Origin: Azoarcus sp. TTM-91
Lineage (GTDB): Bacteria > Pseudomonadota > Gammaproteobacteria > Burkholderiales > Rhodocyclaceae
Assembly (NCBI RefSeq): GCF_012911025.1
Contig: NZ_WUEI01000033.1
Span: forward strand, 1-45,073
Length of the DNA: 45,073 nt
Direction: 5' to 3'
In this document: in pieces, positions 24,922 through 32,490 of the stretch
How the letters are laid out: the number at the start of each line of letters is the position of its first letter
How positions within the stretch are numbered: the first letter of the stretch is position 1
The notes under the pieces: model-generated
The model's database searches: none
Seen by the model: the letters and a program-made list of their open reading frames with translations, nothing else
What the model was told of the DNA's origin: nothing
Made by a program: the position numbers and the translations under genes

Positions 24922-26183
24922 TGCGGAGTACGCGAAATTATCTCTTCTCCGATGGCGACCTACAGTCGTCGCTTGATAACCAGCTTAGGACCGCTCGTAA
25001 CGCCGTAGCAAGCATGCGCCGAGATCAGTTTTTGGCAACCTCAATTGATACGCTTGTAGAGCATCTCGTAGCCGAGTATTCAGTGACACCGCTGACACTC
25101 CATGAAGAACAGCGGACCATGGACAAAGAAGAGGCTCAGATCGATGTAACTGGTCGGTTTGACTATGTCCAAGCCCACTCGGGGCCTACGATGGCAAAAG
25201 GCTTTCGATTTACCTTCTTTTACCCCTACAGTGGGGACGCAAATCTCTGGAAGCTGCGGCCGAATACGTGGACCTCGGTGCTGCCTTCCGCTGAGGTTGA
25301 CGCTCGCCGCTCACTTCTAATTCTCCGTATGGAGAACACGAGCAGCACAAGCCCTGAGCAACTAAAACAATCCTTGGAATCCCAAATTAGCAGTATTCGT
25401 GGCTACATCGGGTGGCAGGCTCAGATGGTATCTACCTTCAATGAGCAGCTTCCGCGACAAGTTCGAGAGAGTGTGGAGCACCGCCGCAAGGATCTTGAAA
25501 AACTTGATGGATTTGCAGCGGTCTTCGATATTCCTTTGGTGAAGAAGCCGGGCATGCCTGATTTCAAACCCATTGAAATGGCAAAGAAGGTTAGCCGCCC
25601 GCTACCGCGAGTTCCGGCTACCGGTGTCAAACCCGAGCCCGCCATCAATGCGGAAGCGTATGAGGAGATCCTCAGAATCATCCGCCATGCGGGAGCGTCA
25701 TTTGAAGGCACTCCACAGACCTATGCCGCCATTGGCGAAGAAGGCTTGCGGGACAATATGCTTTCGCACATCAACGTCATCTTCGAGGGTAAGGCAACCG
25801 GTGAGACTTTCCGTAAATACGGGAAAACGGACATCCGGATAGAAGAAGATTCCCGTTCGGCGTTTGTGGCGGAGTGCAAGCTGTGGGGTGGTCAGAAGCT
25901 CCTTGGAGAAACTCTTGATCAATTGCTGGACTACCTGACATGGCGCGACTGTAAAGCAGCCTTGGTCATGTTCAACAAGAGCGTTGCCGGTTTTGCTGGC
26001 ACTCAAGAGCAGGTGCGTCCTGCGCTAACTACGCGGCCCGGTTTTCTTCGAGAGCTGTCAGCTCCCGCCGGGGAGTGGAGATTTGTCTTTCAGTCGAAGG
26101 AAGACCCTTCCAGGGAAATCACGGTTCACGTATTCATGTTCAACCTCTACGTCGCTCCGGACAGGGCCGGGAAGAAGCGTTAG
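24921..26183 (+). CDS. PD-(D/E)XK nuclease-like protein within the type I operon
   Basis: A 420-residue protein encoded between hsdS and hsdR. The N-terminal about 230 residues match nothing I can name. The C-terminal part has a nuclease-like core: an EEGLRDNMLSHINVIFEG helix, then KTDIRIEED (D304) and FVAECKLWGG (E318-x-K320), the D...ExK pattern of restriction endonuclease folds, followed by a LLDYLTWRDCKAALVMF helix-strand pair. Its start overlaps the hsdS stop (TGATG), so it is translated with the complex. It may be a second nuclease or an accessory of the restriction system; that it cleaves DNA is inferred from the motif. Confidence 0.78.
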   Translation: MRSTRNYLFSDGDLQSSLDNQLRTARNAVASMRRDQFLATSIDTLVEHLVAEYSVTPLTLHEEQRTMDKEEAQIDVTGRFDYVQAHSGPTMAKGFRFTFFYPYSGDANLWKLRPNTWTSVLPSAEVDARRSLLILRMENTSSTSPEQLKQSLESQISSIRGYIGWQAQMVSTFNEQLPRQVRESVEHRRKDLEKLDGFAAVFDIPLVKKPGMPDFKPIEMAKKVSRPLPRVPATGVKPEPAINAEAYEEILRIIRHAGASFEGTPQTYAAIGEEGLRDNMLSHINVIFEGKATGETFRKYGKTDIRIEEDSRSAFVAECKLWGGQKLLGETLDQLLDYLTWRDCKAALVMFNKSVAGFAGTQEQVRPALTTRPGFLRELSAPAGEWRFVFQSKEDPSREITVHVFMFNLYVAPDRAGKKR

Positions 26184-26217
26184 TCCTATACAAAAAGACA
26201 AACCATAGGGAGCAACA

Positions 26218-29200
26218 ATGTCCGAACGCCTACAAGTAGAAAAACCATTCCTCGACCAGCTGGCAACCCTTGGTTGGGTTGTCATTGATCACGGCGAATC
26301 GCTGCCATCCTCCCCGGATAGTAGCCATCGCAGCAGCTTCAAAGAGGTTGCGCTCAGGAGTGTGTTTTTCGATGCCGTTCGGGCGCTCAATCTCGATGAG
26401 GCTGGGCTCCCTTGGCTAACAGACGTTCAACTCGATTTCTTGTTTGAGCACATCACGTCGCGCCCAGGTTCTTTGGTTGAAGCCAATCGGGCTGTGCATG
26501 AGGTGCTGCTTGCCGGTATCGATGACCTCGACCATGAGACTGCTGCTGGCGTTGTGAAGCGTAAGGCTCGATTCATCGATTTCGACAAGCCGGACAACAA
26601 CCACTTCGTAGCCATCAACCAGTTTCGCATCGATACCCCAGGCCAGGCTAAGGAGCACATCCGCCCGGACATCGTATTGTTCGTGAACGGCTTACCCCTG
26701 GTGGTCATTGAAGCCAAGGAGGCCAACACGTTTACCAGCCTGCCGCTGGAGGAAGCCAAGCGCCAAATACTGCGCTACTCCGAACGCCGTGATGAGTCGA
26801 CCAAGGGGGGCGTCAAGGAAGGCGAGGAGCGCCTGTTCCACTTCAACCTGTTCTCGATTGCCACCACGGGCACCCAGGCGGTGTATGGTTCCATCACCGC
26901 GGAAATGGACGAGTTCCAAACGTGGCGCTCCATCGAGCCGCCCGAATACCAGACCTACACCCCGCCGCTGGGAGGAGCCCCTCGAGCTCAAGAAGTTCTC
27001 ATCCAGGGAATGCTCCCAAAGCCCACGCTGCTCGACCTGCTCCAGAATTTCTGCCTGTTCGCCACCAAGCGCGACAAGCTCATCAAGGTCGTTTGCCGAT
27101 ACCAACAATACCGCGCCATTCTCAAGGCTTTGGCCCGCATCCGCTCGAACGAAGGACCGAATCGCGGAGGCGTTATATGGCACACGCAAGGCTCCGGCAA
27201 GTCGCTGACGATGGTTTTCTTCGTGAAGAAGCTGCGCTCCTCGAAGGACCTGTTTGATTTGAAGGTGGTGATGGTCAATGACCGCACCGACCTGGAAGAT
27301 CAGCTCGGGGGGACTGCTCACCTGGCAGGGGAGAAAGTTACGACCATCGGTAGCTCTCAGGAGTTGAGAGAAAAACTGGCCGGCAATGACTCAGGCCTCT
27401 ACTTGGTAATGGTCCACAAGTTCCGTGAGGCTGCGGAGCAGCTCCCTGAGAGCGTCAAGTCGGCGCTAGGCATCCCGTTGGCGGCGCCTAAGCTCAAACC
27501 GTTCCCCGAAGTGAATTCATCCGATCGCATCATCGTCTTTATTGATGAAGCCCACCGGACCCAGTATTCAGATCTCGGCAACAACTTGGCTATCGCATTC
27601 AAGAACGCCATCAAGATTGCATTCACTGGTACGCCGCTCATAACGGCACGGCACGACCAGACTACGATGCAACGCTTTGGCGACTACATCGACACCTACA
27701 AGCTGAAAGACGCCCAGGAAGATGGCGCAGTGCTGCCCATTGTCTACACAGGGCGTACAACGGACACTGCGTTGTCTCACAAGTCGGAGTTTGACGAGAA
27801 ATTCGATGATCTTTTCGCCGAGCGTACCGAAGAGGAGCTGGAGGCGATTAAGAAGAAATACGGCACCCGGGAGGATATCTTGGAGGCTGAGGCGCGGATT
27901 GCCGAAGTCTCAAAGAACCTGGTGAAGCACTACATCGAAAATGTCATGCCTGATGGCTTCAAAGCCCAAGTCGTGAGCGTTTCGAAGATCGCAGCACTTC
28001 GCTATGAGGGGGCCATCGCCAAAGCGCTTGAGGAGTACGCTGACAAATATGCCAAGCGTGCGGACGCAGATGCTGAAACCCTCAAGCGCATCAATTTCCT
28101 GAAGGCGGCCGTGATTGTGTCGGTCGATGGCACCAACGAGCTGGCCGGCGTCCTGGAAGCCAAAAAACGGGCTAAAGAGCTGGATGCCGTAAACAACTTC
28201 CTCAAGCGCTTTGACTACGATAAGCCTGAGACTGGGATCGCATTCCTTATCGTGTGCGACATGCTCCTGACGGGCTTCGATGCACCTATCGAGCAGGTGA
28301 TGTACATCGACAAACCCTTGCGTGAGCACACCCTGTTGCAGGCCATTGCTCGAGTGAACCGCACGTACCCAGGTAAGAAGTTCGGTCTGATCGTTGACTA
28401 CGTAGGGCTCACCAAGCACCTTCGCGAGGCACTGAAAATCTACGCCAGCGATGATCAGGATGACATCTTGCAGGGCATGCACTCCATGGAAGAGGAGTTT
28501 GCCAAGCTGGAAGGTACCTATGGCCGACTCATCTACTTCTTCAAGGAGAACAAGTTGCCGGAGGCTGAGGACTGGGGAAATCAAAAGCTTGGCGCAGAGG
28601 ATGACTACCTGGTCTTTGAGATGATGATGGATGTGCTCGAAGACATCCAGCAGCGCGAGACCTTTTCCGTCTTGCTGATGCTGTTTTTGCAGGCACTGAA
28701 CACGATACTTCCCGACCCAAAGGCAAGCGGCTACATTGCGCCAGCAAAGCGCTTTGCCTGGCTGAAGGCACAGGCCCGTGAGCGTTTCAAGGATGAGGGG
28801 ATGAGCTTTGGCAATGCTGGTGAAAAGGTCAAAAAACTAATCAACGAGCACTTGGTTAGTCTAGGCATCAACATGAAGGTGCCTCCCGTTGAATTGATGT
28901 CTGCCGCTTTCCCGGATCAAGTGAAGAAAGGCAAGTCCTCGAAGGCGAAGGCGTCGGAGATGGAGCACTCGCTTCGCAAGCACATCACCGTGCATATGGA
29001 AGAAGATCCTGCCTGGTTCGGCTCCTTATCCGAAAAGCTTGAAGAGGTGCTGAAGAAGTACAAGGACAACTGGGACGAACAGGCCAAGCAGTTGGAACTA
29101 CTTGTTGGCACCGCAAAGTCTGGACGCTCGAAGACGCCTACGGAAGGTGTGGACACCAAAGCGGTTCCGTTTTACGAAATGTTGCTCAAAACGCTCGAGA

Positions 29201-29451
29201 AATCCATCAAGCTGACTTCGGCCGACAAAGCGGGTATGAAGTCATTGGTGAATGGCTTGATGCCTATGCTCAAGGATGAAATGGCGACCCCTGGGTTCTG
29301 GGCAAACAGTGTCATGGTTTCGAATTTGCAGGGCCTGGTTGAGGATCGCTTAGTCGACAGTGGCGTTGACGTTTTGGTGGAGCATTTCGAGACATTGGCT
29401 CAAGATATTGTGCAACTGGCCAAGGCCCGACAATCTGATATTCTCAGCTGA
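26218..29451 (+). CDS. hsdR: Type I restriction endonuclease/translocase subunit
   Basis: Motor and nuclease subunit of the restriction system. The N-terminal nuclease domain has D151 (RPDIVLF) and E165-x-K167 (VVIEAKE). The helicase-type motor has Walker A TQGSGKS (about 323-329), the DEAH box (443-446, FIDEAHRTQYS), FTGTPL, and a later IARVNRTYPGKK motif VI. The C-terminal about 300 residues are helical and charged and probably dock on HsdM. The length (1077) is normal for HsdR. GGGAGC precedes the ATG, 34 bp after the nuclease-like gene. All key motifs are present, so restriction should be active. Confidence 0.94.
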   Translation: MSERLQVEKPFLDQLATLGWVVIDHGESLPSSPDSSHRSSFKEVALRSVFFDAVRALNLDEAGLPWLTDVQLDFLFEHITSRPGSLVEANRAVHEVLLAGIDDLDHETAAGVVKRKARFIDFDKPDNNHFVAINQFRIDTPGQAKEHIRPDIVLFVNGLPLVVIEAKEANTFTSLPLEEAKRQILRYSERRDESTKGGVKEGEERLFHFNLFSIATTGTQAVYGSITAEMDEFQTWRSIEPPEYQTYTPPLGGAPRAQEVLIQGMLPKPTLLDLLQNFCLFATKRDKLIKVVCRYQQYRAILKALARIRSNEGPNRGGVIWHTQGSGKSLTMVFFVKKLRSSKDLFDLKVVMVNDRTDLEDQLGGTAHLAGEKVTTIGSSQELREKLAGNDSGLYLVMVHKFREAAEQLPESVKSALGIPLAAPKLKPFPEVNSSDRIIVFIDEAHRTQYSDLGNNLAIAFKNAIKIAFTGTPLITARHDQTTMQRFGDYIDTYKLKDAQEDGAVLPIVYTGRTTDTALSHKSEFDEKFDDLFAERTEEELEAIKKKYGTREDILEAEARIAEVSKNLVKHYIENVMPDGFKAQVVSVSKIAALRYEGAIAKALEEYADKYAKRADADAETLKRINFLKAAVIVSVDGTNELAGVLEAKKRAKELDAVNNFLKRFDYDKPETGIAFLIVCDMLLTGFDAPIEQVMYIDKPLREHTLLQAIARVNRTYPGKKFGLIVDYVGLTKHLREALKIYASDDQDDILQGMHSMEEEFAKLEGTYGRLIYFFKENKLPEAEDWGNQKLGAEDDYLVFEMMMDVLEDIQQRETFSVLLMLFLQALNTILPDPKASGYIAPAKRFAWLKAQARERFKDEGMSFGNAGEKVKKLINEHLVSLGINMKVPPVELMSAAFPDQVKKGKSSKAKASEMEHSLRKHITVHMEEDPAWFGSLSEKLEEVLKKYKDNWDEQAKQLELLVGTAKSGRSKTPTEGVDTKAVPFYEMLLKTLEKSIKLTSADKAGMKSLVNGLMPMLKDEMATPGFWANSVMVSNLQGLVEDRLVDSGVDVLVEHFETLAQDIVQLAKARQSDILS

Positions 29452-30134
29452 TGCTTAAGGTAGCTGATGTTGATTGCACCGTGCTGCGCTCCGCTCGTCG
29501 GAGCGTAGCCATTTTCATTGAGCGAGATGGATCGGTGAGCGTACGGGCTCCACAATCGGTTTCTGACGAACAGCTGGTCAAAGTCGTCGAGAAGAAACTG
29601 CCTTGGATCTATCGAAATATGGCTCTGTGGCGGGAGCTCAATCGGAACACACCAAAGCGTGAATTTGTGTCCGGTGAGTCATTCTATGTGGCCGGCAAAC
29701 CTTGCATTTTGGATGTGCGATCGGACACCGAGAAACCGTTAGAGCTGGTAGGAGATCGACTGGTATTGAGGCGCAGCCAACTGGCCAAGGCGGAGGAGCT
29801 TCTTCGGGCTCTGTACCGGAAACTAGGCTATGAGCGGCTCCCAGGACTCATTGACCGGTATGCCTCAAAGATGGGTGTCCGTCCCGGAAGGTTGCGGGTT
29901 TGGGAGCTCCAAAATCGCTGGGCATCGTGCTCCGAACTGGGCAATCTCAACTTCCACTGGAAGGTCATGTCATTGCCTGGGGATGTGCTCGAGTATCTGG
30001 TCGTGCATGAACTCGCCCACATCAAGCACCGAAACCATACGAAAGAATTCTGGAACGAAGTAGAGAAAGCGCTGCCAGGCTGGAAGCACGCGGCAGCTTG
30101 GCTGCGTGATAACGGAGCCGGCAGGACGTTTTAG
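29451..30134 (+). CDS. YgjP-like M48-type metal-dependent hydrolase
   Basis: A 227-residue protein of the YgjP/DUF45 family (SprT-like metalloprotease fold). The zinc site is HELAHIKHRNH (HExxH plus a downstream His), near residues 186-196, with WASCSELGNLNFHWKV before it, typical of the family. The ATG overlaps the hsdR stop (TGATG), so it is the last coupled gene of the type I operon. This gene is a frequent neighbour of type I restriction genes, but its job there is unknown; a peptidase acting on a restriction subunit is one possibility. It converges on thsB. Confidence 0.85.
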   Translation: MLKVADVDCTVLRSARRSVAIFIERDGSVSVRAPQSVSDEQLVKVVEKKLPWIYRNMALWRELNRNTPKREFVSGESFYVAGKPCILDVRSDTEKPLELVGDRLVLRRSQLAKAEELLRALYRKLGYERLPGLIDRYASKMGVRPGRLRVWELQNRWASCSELGNLNFHWKVMSLPGDVLEYLVVHELAHIKHRNHTKEFWNEVEKALPGWKHAAAWLRDNGAGRTF

Positions 30135-30149
30135 AGCGGGTAACCTTCA

Positions 30150-30181
30150 GGCTGGATATTCGCCCAGCCGCTTACCTTTTT
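30150..30181. terminator. Hairpin between the convergent restriction and Thoeris operons
   Basis: GGCTGG (30150-30155) and CCAGCC (30164-30169) form a 6-bp stem in the 37-bp gap between the YgjP-like gene and thsB. A T-run (30177-30181) follows eight bases after the stem, inside the end of thsB. It is a plausible but weak terminator for the plus-strand operon. Confidence 0.4.
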
Positions 30182-30612
30182 GCAGCAGTCGCTGCCGCTT
30201 CCACCCACTTGCCTAAATTATCCCGCCCGTTGTGCTTGTTCCATAGATAGTGTTCATATCCTGGTACCCGCAGGTTGCAGCAATCTGTAGTGTTTCCTTG
30301 TAGGTCGGAAATTTTACTTATGTCGATCGTGAGAAGGCCATTGCCTCTCGCAATGCTCTGGTCAATTTCGTACTTGACCCATTTGCTTTTATGGGTATTG
30401 GCGCCAACCAAAACCACGGTTACTGACGTGCCTTCCAGCTGCTTGTCAATCCAGGCCTTAATCGCTTTGTCACCTTGGCGTTGCACCGCCTCAAAATCAG
30501 CCTTATCTATAAAGCCTGATTTTGTCACGCCGGTGATCACATTGCTGTTACGGACGTTCATCGCGCGTTGCACGTCATCATATTTAAAGCTGAAGAACAC
30601 TTTTCTTGCCAT
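30172..30612 (-). CDS. thsB: Thoeris TIR protein ThsB
   Basis: Sensor component of the Thoeris anti-phage system. The 146-residue protein is a single TIR-like (DUF1863) domain that opens with KVFFSFKYDDVQRAMNVRNSN, the typical ThsB start, and continues with VTVVLVGANTHKSKWVKYEI. On phage infection ThsB proteins make a cyclic ADP-ribose-type signal from NAD+ that activates ThsA. AAGGA precedes ATG 30612, and the thsA stop is eight bases upstream, so the two genes form one operon. The assignment rests on the domain and the thsA neighbour. Confidence 0.9.
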   Translation of the reverse strand: MARKVFFSFKYDDVQRAMNVRNSNVITGVTKSGFIDKADFEAVQRQGDKAIKAWIDKQLEGTSVTVVLVGANTHKSKWVKYEIDQSIARGNGLLTIDISKISDLQGNTTDCCNLRVPGYEHYLWNKHNGRDNLGKWVEAAATAAKR

Positions 30613-30620
30613 ACCGATCC

Positions 30621-32051
30621 TTAAATAATCTTCAAAAGTTGCAGAGTTATTTTCTTGGCTTCATTCAGATCCGTTTCTTCGTCGCCAAGCGCTTGGAGTA
30701 ACGGCAAAATATCGTTGCCGCGGGGATGAGTAGCCACATTGAATGCCTGTAGGACTTCTTCCCAAAGCTTCCGGGTTATGGAGCCAGTAATACCGATCGG
30801 AATGACAAATACACCTTTTTCTATGGCAATGTCAAATTCTTCACGCATCCCATTCGACTCTACTACCTCTCCGTTAACGAGCTTGTTGCCGAACAGAAAA
30901 ATTGCTATGCCAGCGTGGTCAAGCATGGTGCGACGATACTCCCGCCACAAGTCGGGCAGAGGTCGATTACCTGATTGAGTTTGTGGAAACGGCCTAAGGA
31001 CAAGCTGCTCACTATCCAAGCGCCCGCCGTTCATGATGGTTTGCTCAAGGACGCCGCTGATGACGGCACTTCCAATCCCGAGTCCGAAACCAGATATGAC
31101 GCGAAACTTCTCCTTGCTGATTTCCCGGCTTAATTCGTATACAAAACGCTCCGCCTCGCCTTGGCTCCAAGGTGAGTAGTCGTGCGCGGCGCCAGAAACA
31201 AATACCGTACGCCTCTTGTGCCTATGCTCGACGGCCTTAAGGATCGCGTTGATGTCCTCGAATTCATCGACATAGGTCGTCTTTATTCCAACCCGCAGAA
31301 GCTCCCCCGCAAATAGTTGCTCTTTCCGCTGACGGTACTCGAAATCCGCTAGGTTCTCATTGTCATACCGTTTTGCTTTGCGAAGTATGCAGTGGTGCTG
31401 CCGTTGGTCGTGCCCATAGTGAATGCGAACACGGCTAAGAATATATTCAAGGTTGGGGTCGGTGAAGCTGAACCCTAAAAATAGAAACGTCTTAGACACC
31501 AAGTCACCACTGAGCGCAGTGATGAAGGGTTGCATCTTAATGTGATATCGCTCGTAATCGTCGCGGATCAGTACCGCATCGGCAGGATGAGTGGCATCAC
31601 CGTGCATTTTGTATACCACAGCGTCACGGTTAGATCTTGTGACAGCAAGTTGCTTTACGGTGTATTTCACATCGGCGACTTTGCCGTTATGTTCCAGCGC
31701 TGATTCAATCAGGTTGTCGTAGTTGGTTGTCCAGAATGTCTCTATTGGCAGTCGCGCTAGGATCCGATGGTTATCTGTCGGCGCCACATTCGTTGAGAAC
31801 TCGGTTACCAAGAGCTGGTTGAGTTTCGCACGATTGGCCTGATGCACATTCGCGTGGTACTGGGCAAGGGTGACCAAGTCCCATTCTTTCTCGACATCCA
31901 GGTCAAGATCCTCGGCAATGGGTTTTAGTAGAGTTTTCCAGTCAACGAAACCCGCGTCACGTGAGAAGCCTGCGCCAGCGAAAATGGCCAGGTTTCCTTC
32001 TTCAAGTTCCTTTGACAGCAGTTCAACCAGCCGGATTTGATCTCTATGCAC
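30621..32051 (-). CDS. thsA: Thoeris effector ThsA (SIR2-SLOG NADase)
   Basis: Effector NADase of Thoeris. The N-terminal SIR2 domain has AIFAGAGFSRDAGF, the catalytic Asn in TTNYDNL (N110 from the preferred start) and His in YKMHGD (H150), nearly the positions reported for Bacillus cereus ThsA (N112, H152). The C-terminal SLOG domain (about 285-470) begins TVFVSGAAHDYSP and has SGFGLGIGSAVISG, the pocket that binds the TIR-made signal, then MREEFDIAIEKGVFVIPIG. GTG 32051 is preferred (AAGGTGG at good spacing; 476 residues); GTG 32060 is possible. Activation depletes NAD+ and stops phage spread by abortive infection. It is the last gene before the right transposon end. Confidence 0.93.
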   Translation of the reverse strand: MHRDQIRLVELLSKELEEGNLAIFAGAGFSRDAGFVDWKTLLKPIAEDLDLDVEKEWDLVTLAQYHANVHQANRAKLNQLLVTEFSTNVAPTDNHRILARLPIETFWTTNYDNLIESALEHNGKVADVKYTVKQLAVTRSNRDAVVYKMHGDATHPADAVLIRDDYERYHIKMQPFITALSGDLVSKTFLFLGFSFTDPNLEYILSRVRIHYGHDQRQHHCILRKAKRYDNENLADFEYRQRKEQLFAGELLRVGIKTTYVDEFEDINAILKAVEHRHKRRTVFVSGAAHDYSPWSQGEAERFVYELSREISKEKFRVISGFGLGIGSAVISGVLEQTIMNGGRLDSEQLVLRPFPQTQSGNRPLPDLWREYRRTMLDHAGIAIFLFGNKLVNGEVVESNGMREEFDIAIEKGVFVIPIGITGSITRKLWEEVLQAFNVATHPRGNDILPLLQALGDEETDLNEAKKITLQLLKII

Positions 32052-32174
32052 TGTGCCCACCTTTGCTATTTGGCAATAAGTCTATCATTCTCAGCGGGTT
32101 AGATCCTCGTATCCTGAGTTATGTCTGCCTGCGGTTCCGTGGACCCATCGTGGTTACAGTGTTCAATCCAGGCG

Positions 32175-32478
32175 TGGAACAGAACTTTAATGTCATGCTC
32201 GAAGCTGGAACAGAACTTATTGTCATCATTCGGCGTTTTTGCTTGAAATTTAAGCAAAGCGTCGAATTTGTTCGCCGTCCGTCCAGGGATTGCTGTAACT
32301 GCGAGCCAAAAGCTCTTTTTGCCGATAGGTGTGAAATTTGTGAAAACGACCGCATAGCAGGGCGGACCAGAACTTTAATGTCATGGCGGATCGTCTAAAA
32401 AGCCGCAGTGGACCAGAACTTATTGTCACAAAGTTGCCAGAACAGAACTTATTGGCATAGACCAGGACTTTAATGTCA
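32175..32478 (-). repeat. Right-end array of six TnsB-type sites
   Basis: Six copies of TGACA(A/T)TAA(A)GTTCTG(G/T)TC, read on the minus strand, start at 32478, 32457, 32428, 32383, 32225 and 32195. The outer four are closely spaced (21, 29 and 45 bp; the first two overlap), the layout known for the right end of Tn7; the inner two, 30 bp apart, are set back by about 160 bp. Two variants alternate: TGACATTAAAGTTCTG and the one-base-shorter TGACAATAAGTTCTG. A stem TTGCTT/AAGCAA lies between the two groups. This region (32061-32485) has no gene. TnsB binding is inferred. Confidence 0.9.
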
Positions 32479-32485
32479 TAGACCA

Positions 32486-32490
32486 CGAAT
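32486..32490. repeat. Target-site duplication, right copy (CGAAT)
   Basis: Second copy of CGAAT, directly after the right transposon end (ending ATAGACCA). Together with 5577-5581 it represents the five bases of comEC duplicated on insertion. Confidence 0.8.

Larger units (their letters stand above)
5582..32485. mobile_element. Tn7-like transposon inserted in comEC
   Basis: About 26.9 kb bounded by matched ends (GGTGAATGACAATAAAG on the left; TGGTCTATGACATTAAAG read inward on the right) and by CGAAT on both sides. It contains a complete tnsA-tnsB-tnsC-tnsD/tniQ operon plus a fifth gene, and arrays of a repeated end motif that behave like TnsB binding sites. The array with closely spaced sites (right) faces the 3' part of comEC, and tnsA is the transposition gene nearest that end, as in Tn7. 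Cargo: HigA-like regulator, ABC-3C system, DUF6471 regulator, TrfA replicon, type I restriction operon with WYL regulator, and Thoeris. The island is visibly lower in GC than the flanks. Confidence 0.93.

Noticed and set aside
5582..32485. Integrative conjugative element or prophage
   Set aside because: No integrase, relaxase, type IV secretion or phage structural genes; the tns operon and end arrays explain the island better.
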